Below, piece by piece: positions 23,636 through 34,964 of a DNA stretch of 64,000 bases. Under the pieces are notes generated by a model. It did no database searches. It was given only the letters and a program-made list of their open reading frames with translations, and had not been told where the DNA came from. A program made the position numbers and the translations under genes. Numbering within the stretch: the first letter of the stretch is position 1; every line of letters starts with the position of its first letter. Source of the DNA: Gracilaria domingensis (taxonomy: Eukaryota; Rhodophyta; Florideophyceae; Gracilariales; Gracilariaceae); the NCBI GenBank assembly GCA_022539475.1, contig VCMS01000209.1, positions 1-64,000 of the forward strand, given 5' to 3'.

Positions 23636-26600
23636 CTACGAAAGGCCCTGAAGTCGATAAATGTCAGCCCCCTGAGCATGATTGTCACCTTTTCTTGACC
23701 AGTAATACGTATCTTGCAATGGATCGATAACATACGTTCTCTTCGCTGCTCTTCTTCCGCTTCCAACACTTTGTTCAATCAATGAAATATTTTTTGATAA
23801 GGCTGATATACTCTCTACCGAGAGTTCTCGAAATACATTTCCCTCACTCTGAAACCCTTTCCCAAAAGGTTTTCCTTGTTCACCTCTTTTCAAACCTTTT
23901 GATGCGCAACGGATGAGGCAAAGCAGACTCCGCTTTCCTGAGAAAATGTGCTCAAAGAACAACAAATTCTTCCCGTAGTGCACATGAAATTAATGCTGAT
24001 TGGATCCCTTAAACAGTGCGGCTGTGAAACAAGAAGACCTGGTTCTCTCAGAAAACGTTTTCATCATGCTGCAATGATACATCGTTACATATTCGTCTTC
24101 AGCGTTTTCATCGAGAAGGCGTGACCATCATGGGACTCCATTTTGATATTGTTTTTCTGGTCCAAGGATTGGAGTCGGGGACACGTCGGTCGCCTTCTTG
24201 TTTCGTTTGTAGTAATTCTGCAGCAATTTCTTTACATCGCATCCTATCTTCTCCGAAAGATCCCGAAAGCTGAAGAACTTGCGGGGATGACAAAATGTAA
24301 ATCCATCCTACTCCGGCTGTCAACTCCGACAGACAAGACTATTTCTCTCAGGTGCAGATTCTTCATCTAGGAGAGGAATGCTAATGTCCTTAGCTAAACA
24401 ATAGAGCTTGACAGCTTCAGTGACTTTCACACTCTCAATGATAGACTCGGAAAACCGATACGTCGAGTTGCATCTCGTGTTCAGAAATCCCACGAAGTTC
24501 TCAATGCTCCATTGAGAGACCAGAGAAAGTGGACCGCAACTCCGAATAGAACCCCTAAGGTGCAGTAGTAGATGGTACGCATACTTGCAAAGATGTTGGT
24601 TCTCGTGTTGGTATTTAAAATAGGTTCTTGAGAAGTGGATAAAGAACCTGCGAGAAAGAGATCCCACCCGCTTTACGTCGTCATCAGAAAGGCTCCAGAG
24701 ACACACAGTCTCGCACAGATCTACGAAAAGTTTCCAACCGGTTAATAGATGCGCTGGGATCAGTCCATGAAGAACAACCAGACTGAGATGTATTACAAAC
24801 GCTTTCCATTCCGTTGCTTTCCATCGCTTGCGCTCATCGAGGCCTCTGTGACATCTGATGCGATTGTTGTACTACTTTCCTGCTCCCATAAGGCTTTGAT
24901 TCAAATCTTCTTGCTTCATATTTGGTTATAGTACCGATGGAGTAGGCACACATCTTTTCTCCCCAAGCCATATGGAAACGATGTCTGGAGCGATATTCTC
25001 GAACAAGAGATGCATTGTGTCTATTGGAAAACTTTGAAACGGGTTTATCAGCCGTAAGTTTTCAACCAACGGACTGAGCGAGGTAGATTGTATCCCAAGG
25101 TCTTTACATCGTTGATTTAGTTCTTGTTTCGTCAGCTTATCCGAGTTTTCTCGAAGCTCGTGCACTGCACCCAAGAATGTGTCTGCAGTTCGCATTGGTA
25201 ACTGTTTCGGACTCCACAATTTTACCCTGTTAGTCTTACCGTTAACGATCTTCGTTGTCTGTGACGGATAGTATACATGATTCCTGCTGCTGTCAAAGAT
25301 TTCTCGAATGGTACAAAATCGACATGGTACGATGGCATTCTAGCCCCGAAGGTTTGTCGGCTTGTTTAATGCCGCAAGATCTCCTTGAACGTATAGCAAG
25401 TGCACACGCACATGGCGCTCAGTTCCCTCCCATAGGGTTACTTTCTTCCCTGCTGAAAAGTGTATGAGCTCGTCGATTAAAGGTTGCAGAAAGGACGTGA
25501 GATTTTGAGGAGCTTTTGGGCCTGGAATCACTGATACTCGCAGCATGCTGCTGAGTTTGAAACGCTGTGAATGGTGCAGGTTTAGCACAAGGAGCACCAC
25601 AGGCCAGTATGTGTAGTCAATTTTTTTGAAAGCCGAAACTCCATCTGTAGACAGACACAGAAATATATCGTGCTTCACGGCCTTAATGCCGCCCAGCTCT
25701 TTCACCGCCTTGTGGAACAGGCTTCCTGAAACAAAGTCTTCATAGTTCTCGGTTTGTAGTGATCCTTTAAACCTGTGTCTTTTCATCGCTGCGTGAAAAT
25801 GCTTGTATAGCAAAGTCCCTTTGTCCTTGTTCTTTAAATGCGCCTCAAGGCGAGCCCAGATGCCAATGTAGCAGTACTGCGAAAGAGGCGCTGGGTTCTT
25901 CCGGCAATTGGGGTGTTGGCACGATATAGAACCACCTCCCTTTTGCGTATCTATAGCTTCATGCCCTTTGGAGCAGAAAGGAAGCATTTCGAAAGATAGA
26001 AAAGATTCTCCGATCAATGCCTTCCGCAGGCCATTCCAAGAAGTAAAGTACCCCCCTCGATCTCGAAGCATGTCATTCATCATAGATACTGTGGCACGTC
26101 CATGCTTCAGGGCAAAACCGACAAGAAATGAGTGATTCTTCATAAATCGCAGCAGTCGGTAGTCGGCTGCATTTGAAGCAATGACTTCGCCTTGAACGTC
26201 ATAGCCCGGGACATTCTCTTCACTTTCAGAAAGTGCGGTGTCATATTCGTTGGATTGCGTGGGGTCCATTAAACGCTTACTTCCAAAACTTTCCACTTGT
26301 GAAAAGCTGGATGAAGAATGTTGGTCTTCATGTGTTCGAATACTGCGGTGTGGCGTATCGTCGATATATGAATCATGAGTAATCTCTATGCTCGATTTGC
26401 GTCCAGAAGGGTCACCATCACTCGCAGCTCGTGGTGATTCTCGAACTTCTGCGCTTAACACATTCTCGACGCGTTTGCTACCGGTTTCTTGAAGCAGTAA
26501 GGGATTAGATGCATCAGGGATATGTAAGTTCACAATCTCTGACTGACGTCCTGCGCTGCCGTGGCTTTCGCCGCTAGAATGGTCTTCAAGTTGTTCATCT

Positions 26601-26938
26601 GCACTGGAAGAAGCCGTGTGAGCGGCGGATGTAGGTTGCGCTCCGTGCCGGAGACTGTTCGAATAAGTGGTATTCGAATCAGAACTTATGGGCCCGGATG
26701 ATGATGATGAAGATGAAGATAAAGCAGTAACGGGACGGGCAGGAGGGATTGTTCGTGGTGCTCTTCGGTTTAGTTTCGACCCCAGTTGAAGAGTATTGCG
26801 GTAGTGTCGGAAAGCTGTGGTTCTGCTTATGATCCTTCCCACAGTACAAGAGCAGTGACTTAATGCTGAACAGCGATAACCTGCAAGAGAAATATCTTTC
26901 ACTACTTCACATGGAGTGCTACTTGACGCTAAATACAA
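23636..26938 (-). pseudogene. Tnp2-like CACTA transposase, element E
   Basis: One reading frame of about 1,100 codons covers the whole protein. The N-terminus has a Cys-rich SRTTAFRHYR module, also seen in D as SRTTMLDHKR. A Ser-rich acidic linker follows, then STDGVSAFKK, WPVVLLVLNLHH, IPGPKAPQNLTSFLQPLIDE, PCRFC, FQSFPIDTMHLLFENI, WKATEWKAF, NQHLCKYAYHLLLHL, CGPLSLVSQWSIENFVGFL and a C-terminal VIDPLQDTYYW. This is the Tnp2 order. The frame is never shifted but holds seven internal stops: TAG at 25,340, TAA at 24,926, TAG at 24,872, TGA at 24,320, TAG at 24,308, TGA at 24,128 and TAA at 23,990. It has therefore decayed by base substitution only. Protein ends in D and C at the equivalent place support 23,636 as the real end. 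Confidence 0.85.
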
Positions 26939-27232
26939 GATAATAGCTGGTGTTAAGACAGTTGTTACTCACGAAGATGGGTACGCAGATGGGGGTGCAA
27001 AAGTTGAGAAAGTTTTACACTTTTCGTTTCGTTCCGTCCGACCTTATAAGCGCAATGAAGAGAAACGAGCTATACTTTTCGTTCTTCTCCAGTATCAAGC
27101 TGTTGCTTTTCATTTCTTTCGACTGACTTTGGCCTGAGTCAAGCAGCAGTAGTTCTTCCGTTCCTCTTCATCATTCGGCGTTCTTGACCTCATCTCTTGC
27201 TCTCATTCCTTATTCACTTTCTTGGCGTATAC
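26939..27232. promoter_or_regulatory. Bidirectional promoter of element E
   Basis: This gap lies between divergent genes. It carries TTCGTTTCGTTCC (27,023-27,035, the complement of a GAAACGAA motif) and CCTTATAAGCG (27,042-27,052) as a TATA-like box. The same pair of motifs occurs in elements A, B and D. Confidence 0.55.
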
Positions 27233-28513
27233 ATGAAACGAGAAGTTCTGAACCATCCACACGAGAATGGAACCCGCGGAAAGGTGTATGTGGGAGAGGC
27301 GTTAGAGAAAGCTATTCAACAGTACAACGCAGGTGTTACGTCAGACTCCGAGCGTATTCCTCTGCTTCCATGCTCGGGAAGAGCCTACTCTTATTGCGTT
27401 CTGAAAGCCGTCGGTGTCGAGCTGGAGGCCTCTGATCTCCTTCACCATTAATACGGAAAGTATAAATTTCAGGAGATCGAGCAATTGTTGTCTAGAAGAA
27501 AGCATGAGTTGCAAACGGAGTTGAGACGAGTGATGCGGGAATTGTCCAATCGGTTTGAGCATTTGCTTGCCACCAAGTGCCTCTGGGGAGCACATGAGGC
27601 TATAAAGACCAAGCTCGTGAGTCAAAAGGCTAGTGAGAGAAGGGAGAAGAGAAAACGCCGGCAGGAGAAAAGGGCAAAAGAAGGACTAGAACCCGAAGAA
27701 AACTCCCGCCAGTTGGAGCGTAATGAGAGGAACAGAGCTAGAGTGGATCGAATGGTTCTTGCACGAAAAGAGAAAGCTAACCTTCGTAAACGTAGTTCAA
27801 CAAACCGAAGGGAATATGAAAGGAATCCTGGCTACGGCACATCTGATTCTAATGAGCGTGAATTTGGTACTCGTGCAAGGCCGGAAGTTGAAACGCTGAA
27901 GAGGAAGAAGTCCGGAGCTAAGCGTCTCCGTGAAGAAGAAATCTGTAATAAAAACCTGAGAAGGACAGAGAAGAGAAAGCGAATTAAGACATTTGACGAT
28001 TCTGAGAATGATATCCGTGAACATCATGTGAGTTCCACGTCCAGTACGTCTTCTTCTATATCTGAACGAAGTCGTGATCTGGGGAAAGCGTCAAGGCTCA
28101 CTGATAGTTCATCGTCGAGTACGTCACGTAAGTGCAGTCATGGCACTTTTGCCGACGATGAGAAGCAGAGAATTGAGAGTATCGCAGCATCAAAGGAACC
28201 GATCATGCCAAGAACGCTTAAGAAAGTTGTGCGCCGTAATGAAAGTAGCAGTAGCGCCAGCAGTTCCGATCATGATCTTCAAACAGATACGAATAAGTAT
28301 AATCTGGTTACGAAGAAGAGGAAACTTGTCATGAAAAAGCCCAAGATGCGCTTCAAGGCAACCAACCACGCTTCAAACCATTCTCCAACAGTCACCGGCG
28401 AGGGACAGCCTCGACCGAAGAAGAGCAGAAAGACGAAAGTCTCTCAAAGTACTACTACGAGATCTTTGAAGCACAATTCCGATCTTCTCGAATGTCGTAA
28501 GAAGCAAAAGTGA
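27233..28513 (+). CDS. Lys/Arg-rich accessory protein of element E
   Basis: From the ATG at 27,233 (MKREVLNH) one frame runs 426 codons to TGA, with a single internal TAA at 27,449. The N-terminal 70 residues look folded. Then comes a coiled-coil segment (EIEQLLSRRKHELQTELRRV) and a long, highly charged Lys/Arg/Ser region with repeated RR and KK clusters that could act as nuclear localisation signals. I see no known domain. Position matches the accessory gene of element D (58,625-59,899), which also has an N-terminal coiled coil and a Lys-rich end, although the sequences are not clearly alike. A nucleic-acid-binding helper of the transposase is an inference. Confidence 0.6.
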
Positions 28514-28970
28514 TAGCGCAAATGAAGATGAAGCACTTCGTGGAGAACCTATTTAGAGAAGTCCGCGTTAATTTGTTGTTTGTATTGTAGTTTCTGTTTA
28601 TTTACCGTACTGAACTATCTTATGATAGTCTCCTGCACGTTTTTGACTGATTAAGATTCAGATAGAGCTTTTTAGCAGGGTTTTGCTCGTCCATTGCCTC
28701 TGATAAACGTCCTTGATCATCATTACACAAATTGAAAACATGCGAAAATGCTGCACACAGAAGTATTGTCTTGAAACGAGTCGATTCATTGCACCTTGCT
28801 CTCGTCCCAAATCATCCAGTTCAGATTGAAGACGAGTCAATTGACTATTTCGTCATGAGTGACAGTGAAAAAGAAACCGAGCCCCGCTCCATATGTGGTG
28901 ATCAACACAGAATATCTTAAGGATACCCTTGTACTTGTTCGGGGGCTTCTGACGGGCTCTGAATCAAAAC

Positions 28971-30194
28971 ATGTCAGTATCAGATACCCGAATCTGCCGG
29001 CAGCATCCTGGCGAGCGCTCTTTCCATCACATCTTCGTAGAACGCTGCATGGACTTAACAATCATTTCAGAAACATGTCCACTACCAATCATGTTTCATA
29101 GGAGGGGACACCAAACAATTCTTTGTCAAGTTATGATTGGCTCTCAAATGGGGACACGAAAGTTCAAGAATGATAGTGGAAGAGCTCTTTCGAATACATA
29201 TTATGGCATCCCTGGTTACCTGTGGTACTTCTGGGAAGTCTCATCTTGTGCTCTTGAATGGCGACGGAGTTCGTCCAGAACGAGTCTGCTTCAGTCTTTG
29301 TCGAGGATGGGAGAAGACTTTGTTTGCGTGGAGCATGCTGTCTCCAAATGCAGAGTGAAAAACGGAGTAATTGGGAAGCAGTATGGTCACTCATTGGCTT
29401 CCTGTAGAAATCCTATCCATGCCATTTGCGGTATGTCACTGTGTCCGAATGATGGGGAAGAAGAAGAAAGATATGGCTCTTTTCGTCTGTGTAGTACGTG
29501 CTTTGAAAAGAGAAACTCTATCGCTTCACAGCAACCCGCACCCCGGTCTGATGCTAATCCCAGCAATAGTTCTTCGCATGGTTCGTCGCACGGTTCGAAT
29601 GACTCTGATGCAGAAGAGGAGAACAAGGCATCTGGCTACGTTTGCATACCACACTATTTAGTCCCGCATGGCATAAACTCCTTTACCTTGAATGTGCAAG
29701 GGGCTCCACAGTGCGACAGGCTCACAAAACTGACAGTTCACAGCACGTCAATGCCTCATTCACGGATAGAAGAAGCTACGCGTAAGAGTAAGCAGCATAA
29801 GCGGCAGCCCTTCCGTCTTTCTACTTCCGAATCTGCCGTGAAGAAAAGAAGATACAGAAGTAGCCGCGCTAACCGAACTAGAGAAAATGAGACGCGCAGA
29901 GCACGATACAATAAGAACAAAGGTAAGGTTCACAAGAGATACTGCAAAATGTTTGTAGACAAGAATAGAAACGACAACATTTTGATGCCATTTGTCGAAG
30001 ACTTTCCGTCTCGAAATAATACTCAGTTTTTCAGTGACAGGCATGTACAAACTGTGCAGGTACGACATACCTTCGAGATCGAAGCCTGGAACCATTCATG
30101 GATTCCCCAAAAAGACGGAGCTAGAACCTCTGCGGGAGATCAATATCGTATTATCCATTCCATTTCTGGCGTTAAAACTGTGGCGAGACATTAA
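28971..30194 (+). CDS. Cys/His-rich accessory protein of CACTA element (copy E)
   Basis: This is the counterpart of the gene at 5,033-5,995. The shared module runs CVEH...KCRV, NGVIG, an His, CRNPIHAICG, ERYGSF and C-x2-C, a pattern of Cys and His that could hold two zinc ions. It is followed by a Ser/Gly linker, GYVCIPHYLVPHG, and a basic stretch with KKRRYRSS and ENETRRARYNKN. The open frame is 407 codons and ends in TAA. The first 100 residues have no counterpart in copy C and may be outside the real gene, so the start is unsure. It lies downstream of and co-directional with the Lys/Arg-rich gene and could share its transcript. Confidence 0.6.
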   Translation: MSVSDTRICRQHPGERSFHHIFVERCMDLTIISETCPLPIMFHRRGHQTILCQVMIGSQMGTRKFKNDSGRALSNTYYGIPGYLWYFWEVSSCALEWRRSSSRTSLLQSLSRMGEDFVCVEHAVSKCRVKNGVIGKQYGHSLASCRNPIHAICGMSLCPNDGEEEERYGSFRLCSTCFEKRNSIASQQPAPRSDANPSNSSSHGSSHGSNDSDAEEENKASGYVCIPHYLVPHGINSFTLNVQGAPQCDRLTKLTVHSTSMPHSRIEEATRKSKQHKRQPFRLSTSESAVKKRRYRSSRANRTRENETRRARYNKNKGKVHKRYCKMFVDKNRNDNILMPFVEDFPSRNNTQFFSDRHVQTVQVRHTFEIEAWNHSWIPQKDGARTSAGDQYRIIHSISGVKTVARH

Positions 30195-31080
30195 AAGACG
30201 CAGTTCCGTTTGCTGGGAATGGTAGGTTCTTGTTGAGATGTGTTAGATTACCTACCTTAGGTAATGAACATAGAATACTGAAGTGTCGGTAATAATCGAA
30301 AAGACCAACAGTGGCTCTGTATTGCAGTGTATGATTTTCCATATGTCTGGGAGACATCCATTTATAAAAATTGACTGATGAATATGAGAGACGGACTCGT
30401 ATTTTTTGTCTGCAGCTGAAGACACACAAGTTGTAAGAGTACAGCGAATGATATTTTGGTGTCCCTCATATCCGGATAATAGCGTGGTAGACTTTCTCGA
30501 AATGGCCCAGGACAGATGTTTTGCACTACGCGATTTTCCGACACAACATATGAACTGCAACGTAATTGTAGAATAGAGGGTTTTCTACCGACAGAAAACT
30601 AGACGCATATGTCTGCGACAATGGCACGAAGCATAATTGGTGAGGTCTGCTATTCAAGCTGATTCGCAAGAGTCGAAATCAGTACACCACCGTGATCATG
30701 CACCACAGCTTTGTTTTTCGCCAACCGCACTAAAGCATCATCCAAGACGTTGAGCTTATGAGATTGCCGACAGATTTCAGTTCCTGGCGGCGAAACGAGA
30801 AGCGCTCGTTTTCTGTATCTTTGAACCATCCAGCTAAAGAACATTCTCCGGTCGGATGCATTGGCAGCATTATTCAAAAAAAGGGTGTCGACCCATTATG
30901 TGCGCATGTTGACATCGGCGAGTTGTTGCGCATTTCCATCTTCTGCTGCTTAATATGTGTACAAATTGAGCACCAAACCGTCGAAGCAATGCGCATATGA
31001 TCAAGTTGCTCACTTGCGCTTGCACAATAGCAAGTCTTGGAGAGCGGTTTCATTGGAGCTCGAACACAAGCTGGAGAAGA
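30195..31080. other. Intergenic, no recognisable gene
   Basis: There are only short frames with no similarity. The right end of element E should lie here, but I found no terminal repeat. Confidence 0.4.
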
Positions 31081-31084
31081 AGCG

Positions 31085-31606
31085 ATGACAAACGCGCCGT
31101 CCAACTCCAATCAGCGAATTGGTCTACAATGGCACCGTTTGCTAGTCGCCTCGGATGACGACGAGTTACTGCAGCCCGTACAGCATCCTTCTTGCAGGAG
31201 CATTACTTTTGGACCCATCACACACACCACCATTCTGCCGGGCAGCTATACGCGCAGCATGCTCCGTTCGCCTCTGGTCAACGTTGACGTTTCCACCACC
31301 ATCCCAACGACCACCGCTGACACGCCTGTCGCCGCGGCGACGGCACCCGTGGCGTACACGGCCCATGAAGAGATAGAGGCTCTGCCGGTGCCTTCGCCGC
31401 AGCCGGATCTGCGTCGTCGTAGATGCCTCCAAGTTCCACCCGTTTTTACTGAACTTGTGGTCGTCGACAGCAGCCTAACTTTACATTGTAAAGTTTACAA
31501 GGTCCAGTTTCAATCACGCATTAAACACAGCACTTACAGTTGCTGTCAACTAGAGTGCTCTAGCACTCACCATGATGGTCATGATGACCAGCAAACGGCT
31601 CTATAA
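31085..31606 (+). CDS. Unrecognised frame, possible 5' exon
   Basis: From MTNAPSNSN this 173-codon frame is Thr/Val/Ala/Pro-rich in the middle, more GC-rich than its surroundings, and ends PDLRRRRCLQVPPVF before losing character. It overlaps the start of the next frame by about 35 bases, in another phase. The two may be exons of one host gene joined by a short intron between about 31,480 and 31,570. No domain is recognised. Confidence 0.35.
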   Translation: MTNAPSNSNQRIGLQWHRLLVASDDDELLQPVQHPSCRSITFGPITHTTILPGSYTRSMLRSPLVNVDVSTTIPTTTADTPVAAATAPVAYTAHEEIEALPVPSPQPDLRRRRCLQVPPVFTELVVVDSSLTLHCKVYKVQFQSRIKHSTYSCCQLECSSTHHDGHDDQQTAL

Positions 31607-32178
31607 TCATCGTGCACTGCTCCCTGAAACCCAAGCTTTCGGTAAGTTACCGATATCCGCGACGCCAAGGCCCTCGGCCTTATCGTCATCACTGCGCGGC
31701 TGCGGCATGTGCAGCTGCTGCGATTCCATGCCGCCATAGGCGCCCGAGCGTATTCGCCTCCTTTCTGCCAAGCAGCGCGACGATTTGCTGCGCTTCATGG
31801 CCGAGGAGCAACGTCTCTTCATTGAGCGACGCGAAGCTCGCATGGCACGAGACACACAGTGGAACAGGGCCGATGAACACGTCCATCGGCCGGGCTTGCA
31901 GGAGAAGGACCTGGAGGGTAAAGTACATAAAGAGCAGGCGGATGACAATGCACGCGATGTGGTGGATGTGTGTCACGATAGGGATGAACCTCCTTTAGCT
32001 TCGAAACCTCAGGACGATGAAGATGAACCCGCGGCGAGTTCGAAACTAATGCCCACCTAACAAACTGTTAGCGATCTGTTGAAGCAGCCTGCTGCCCAGC
32101 CGCATGCCACCAAGAAAACGCTTCGTGCCACGGCTACAGGAGCGGCGAAACCCATAAAAATCATCCTACAAGGCTGAT
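31572..32178 (+). pseudogene. Unrecognised charged protein, host gene
   Basis: One frame starts at a cluster of ATG codons (31,572-31,584) and runs to a TGA at 32,176. It passes a TAG after MPP (near 31,737) and a TAA after LMPT (near 32,058). The middle is a strongly helical segment (ERIRLLSAKQRDDLLRFMAE then EQRLFIERREARMARD), followed by an acidic stretch and a basic tail (KKTLRATATGAAKPIK). The high GC content and clear helical periodicity suggest a real gene with two nonsense changes. I cannot assign a function. Confidence 0.4.
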
Positions 32179-32179
32179 G

Positions 32180-33200
32180 TTCAAGCAAGAAGACAAATAA
32201 TATCCCGTTCCCCTACGCTTTTTAACGTTCTGTGTGTCCACGAGCACCAGTTTCTGGAATTCAATCTCAGAGGATTCGACAAATTCATTCCCTTTTCTGG
32301 CTTTCATGAAGCCGACATCTTTCCGCCTTGGGCACGTATGGAGGGATTACCGATTCCAGAGGCCGCTTGAGCATTGTTTGAGCGAGGGTAAGGTGAAAGA
32401 AGGTGAGAAGACGAGCGACGCTGATTAGTTTCTTTCCTCTACACTTTGGAATTTCATCACGAAAACTTCCAATAGAAACGGTTCACCCACGTGTCGATTC
32501 TGGGACGAAGAACCATCTTCAACCTGAAAACTTGTGATCAACACGCTATCCACTACACGTATCTTATCTGTACCTCAGTTTGACCGGTCACATTTCCCGG
32601 CTAGAGGAAGGCAAAAATGTCTACGTTGAGTAGGATATCATTCCGAAGACCACCAACGCGCGTTCAGAGCTCTATGGACGACGGTACGTAAATCCTAGTT
32701 CTCTTGTACTCATTTGGTTACCTTAGCCCTCCAGTTCTCAGGTCTTCTGCTCACACAGCTGCAATTCGTACGGTGCACAACTAAAGGAGCAAACTCTTTA
32801 ATTCCTCGCGACGTTGTCCTTGTTGATGACCGCCAGCGTGCTATGGATTATCTCTCACCCAGCGTGTGCTCAGTAAGGCATCCTTAAGCCCGCTCAGTTT
32901 CTCTCCCACCTTCTGCGTTTTTGAACTCTACCTTCGAACATTTTGCATGTTTTCGCTCAACAATCTAATCGATCCTTGGAATTTTGGAGACCTGTTTTAG
33001 CAATATGGTTATCTTTCAAGATAACCCAAGCGAACGTTGCTATATAGAGTCCATGTTGGCCACTCTCATGTCCTCCAAAGACTTGGTCACGTCGACATGA
33101 GAAAGTCGGCAAAGTGCGTGTCAACAAAAGCACCGGACAGTTTCAGACCGTCCAAAGAGTTTCGGGAATTTTAACCTAACTGTTTCTTTCGTTATACCCA
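32180..33200. other. Intergenic or intron sequence, nothing clear
   Basis: There is no coding similarity. Upstream exons of the ABC1 kinase should lie here but are not recognisable. Confidence 0.35.
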
Positions 33201-33249
33201 TAGATGATGTTAAAGTTGTGCACGGAGATGAAAGTATGTCTTCTAAACT

Positions 33250-34130
33250 GGTCAGAAGAGGGCTTCTACGTTCACGGGTTTTCTAACGAGCGCGTATATG
33301 TCATTAACACTTTCTTCTATAACATGTTCTATGTTAAAGCAGGTAGGTGCATATTCGAACCATGGGACTCATTAGCATCAAAATTGAGCAGAATTCTTAC
33401 TCGCTTACGCACTTTTATCAGGTCAAATTATTGCTCTTCAGGCGTTTGTTCCTAAGGTCATCAGGGATACACTACGCGTTCTTCAAGAAAATATGCCACC
33501 TATAGATGCCCCGACAGCTCGCCAGGTAATCGAAGAAGAACTTCAAAAGCTATGTCTTGCTATGGACGTCTTTGAATCTCTGGACGTCCAGACTGTACTA
33601 GGAAGTGCCAGCATAGCCCAAGTGCATCGCGGTCGTCTTCGGAATGGAAAGGTTGACGTCGCTGTCAAAATTCGGTATCCCAACATTGAAAGTCCAATGA
33701 TTGCAGAGCTTGCCAATTTCCGCTCTCTTGGCGAGATTTTGCAGCCTACAGAGCTTAAATTCGATCTTGTCCGACCGGTACAGGAACTCTCACGTCAGCT
33801 TGCTTTGGAATTCGACTTCAAGAACGAAGCGAGAAACATGGCTGAGATTTGGCACGCACTGCGCAAAGTCAAGCAAGTGTCTGTGCTTGAAGCTATTCCA
33901 GGGCTTGTGTCGAGAAGGTTGCTGTTCATGACTTTTTTGGACGGTATGCCTCTGACGAAGTTAGATGGGGCTCTAAAGAAAAGAGGGAGACGGACAGTTC
34001 GCCTTGTTAGACGAGCTCGATCACAGCTCTTATCCTCCGGAGGAGATTTCAAGGGTTTTGAGAGAACGAATGTGCAAGGGACGCTCTTGACAAATGGCCT
34101 AAATACAGCCGAAGACGAGAAAGAAACCTA
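33250..34130 (+). CDS. ABC1 (ADCK/UbiB-like) kinase, partial
   Basis: ABC1 kinases are atypical protein-kinase-like ATPases of mitochondria or plastids, linked to quinone and lipid metabolism. An upstream exon ends NMFYVKAG at 33,342. A 79-bp GT-AG intron (33,343-33,421) follows, and splicing gives the family motif KAGQ (normally KxGQ). The next exon reads FVPKVIRDTLRVLQENMPP, GSASIAQVHRG (the Ala-rich loop that replaces the Gly-rich loop), VDVAVKIRYP (the ATP-site Lys) and EFDFKNEARNMAE. After MTFLDGMPLTKL the frame loses similarity. A shifted frame near 34,015 reads ELDHSSYPPEEISRVLRERM, which looks like the true continuation, so a frameshift is likely. The ADPHPGN catalytic motif is not found, so the gene is truncated or broken. 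The upstream limit is approximate. Confidence 0.8.
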
Positions 34131-34964
34131 AAGGAAAAGAGGGTGGCGCCAATGTATAATGTGGTATATATAGTCTCAATGTACTAGATGAGCCGTGCTA
34201 GTCTTGGACCAAATGCTGATATCCAAACAGTTTCTGAAGCGTATCAACTGATGCATGATGGGTTAGGTTGGCTCGTGCAGGAAGTGCCGCTGCGGCATTG
34301 TCATGAAGAACGATTCAAAGGATGCTCGGCCCAGGTCATATTCTTTCCTTAAGGCTTCCCGTTTTCGGACATTTGGGCTTCAGATTCTGGAGGGTGCTCT
34401 CACGGAGTGCAATTGGTGCTCGAACAGTCCAATTTTGAATACCCCAAAAAGCAGGAAGACCGTTTGTTTCGTTTTTGTGAGTATTTATGTGAACAACTAC
34501 TACCTACTGGGATCAACGAGATGTACCAAAGATGTTTCGAAGTCCTGGACGTACGTTTTTCGGGATGCAGAAGTCCATGTGACGCTGATAGTGATGGAAG
34601 TACTCGAACTTCCGTTACATTTGACTCTTTGCTGCACTGTCATGGAAGCTTTGTTAACCTTATGCTTTGATATGCAAAACATCTTCAACGACGTGAGACG
34701 TTCTTTGCCAGTGATTTGCGTCGGTTTCTCAGTCGCAATGTCAGAACAATCCTCCAGCATGATTATCCTTGTGGAAACTCCGCTCGGTAAGACTGCTTCT
34801 TTGACCAGAGCTCTGGCTGTAGAGTCAGCTACCGTTGATTTTGCTGATCCCGCTCGGGTTCGCAGTTTGAAGCATGCATTGTATTAACCGTGGCAATTGA
34901 TGAGGTATCACTTTGAAAAAGTTGATCACGCCAGCCGAGCATCATCTCATCTGTCTTCTCATGA
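34131..34964. other. Possible ABC1 kinase remnant, no readable gene
   Basis: The C-terminal half of the ABC1 kinase should follow here. Several short plus-strand frames exist, but none shows the ADPHPGN or DYG motifs. I see nothing I can support. Confidence 0.3.

Larger units (their letters stand above)
23636..30194. mobile_element. CACTA element E, three genes
   Basis: This is the most complete element in the window: a minus-strand transposase (23,636-26,938), then two plus-strand accessory genes, a Lys/Arg-rich protein (27,233-28,513) and the Cys/His-rich protein (28,971-30,194). The limits given are those of the coding parts. No terminal repeat was identified. Confidence 0.75.

Noticed and set aside
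23400-23640. Transposase E reading on past 23,636 through a TAG
   Set aside because: The frame stays open for about 55 more codons, but the DPL-type C-terminal block just before the stop is where transposases C and D also end. The downstream codons have no relative.
28859-28970. Extending the Cys/His accessory gene of E to an ATG at 28,859
   Set aside because: That ATG is in another phase, and its frame ends without any of the module.
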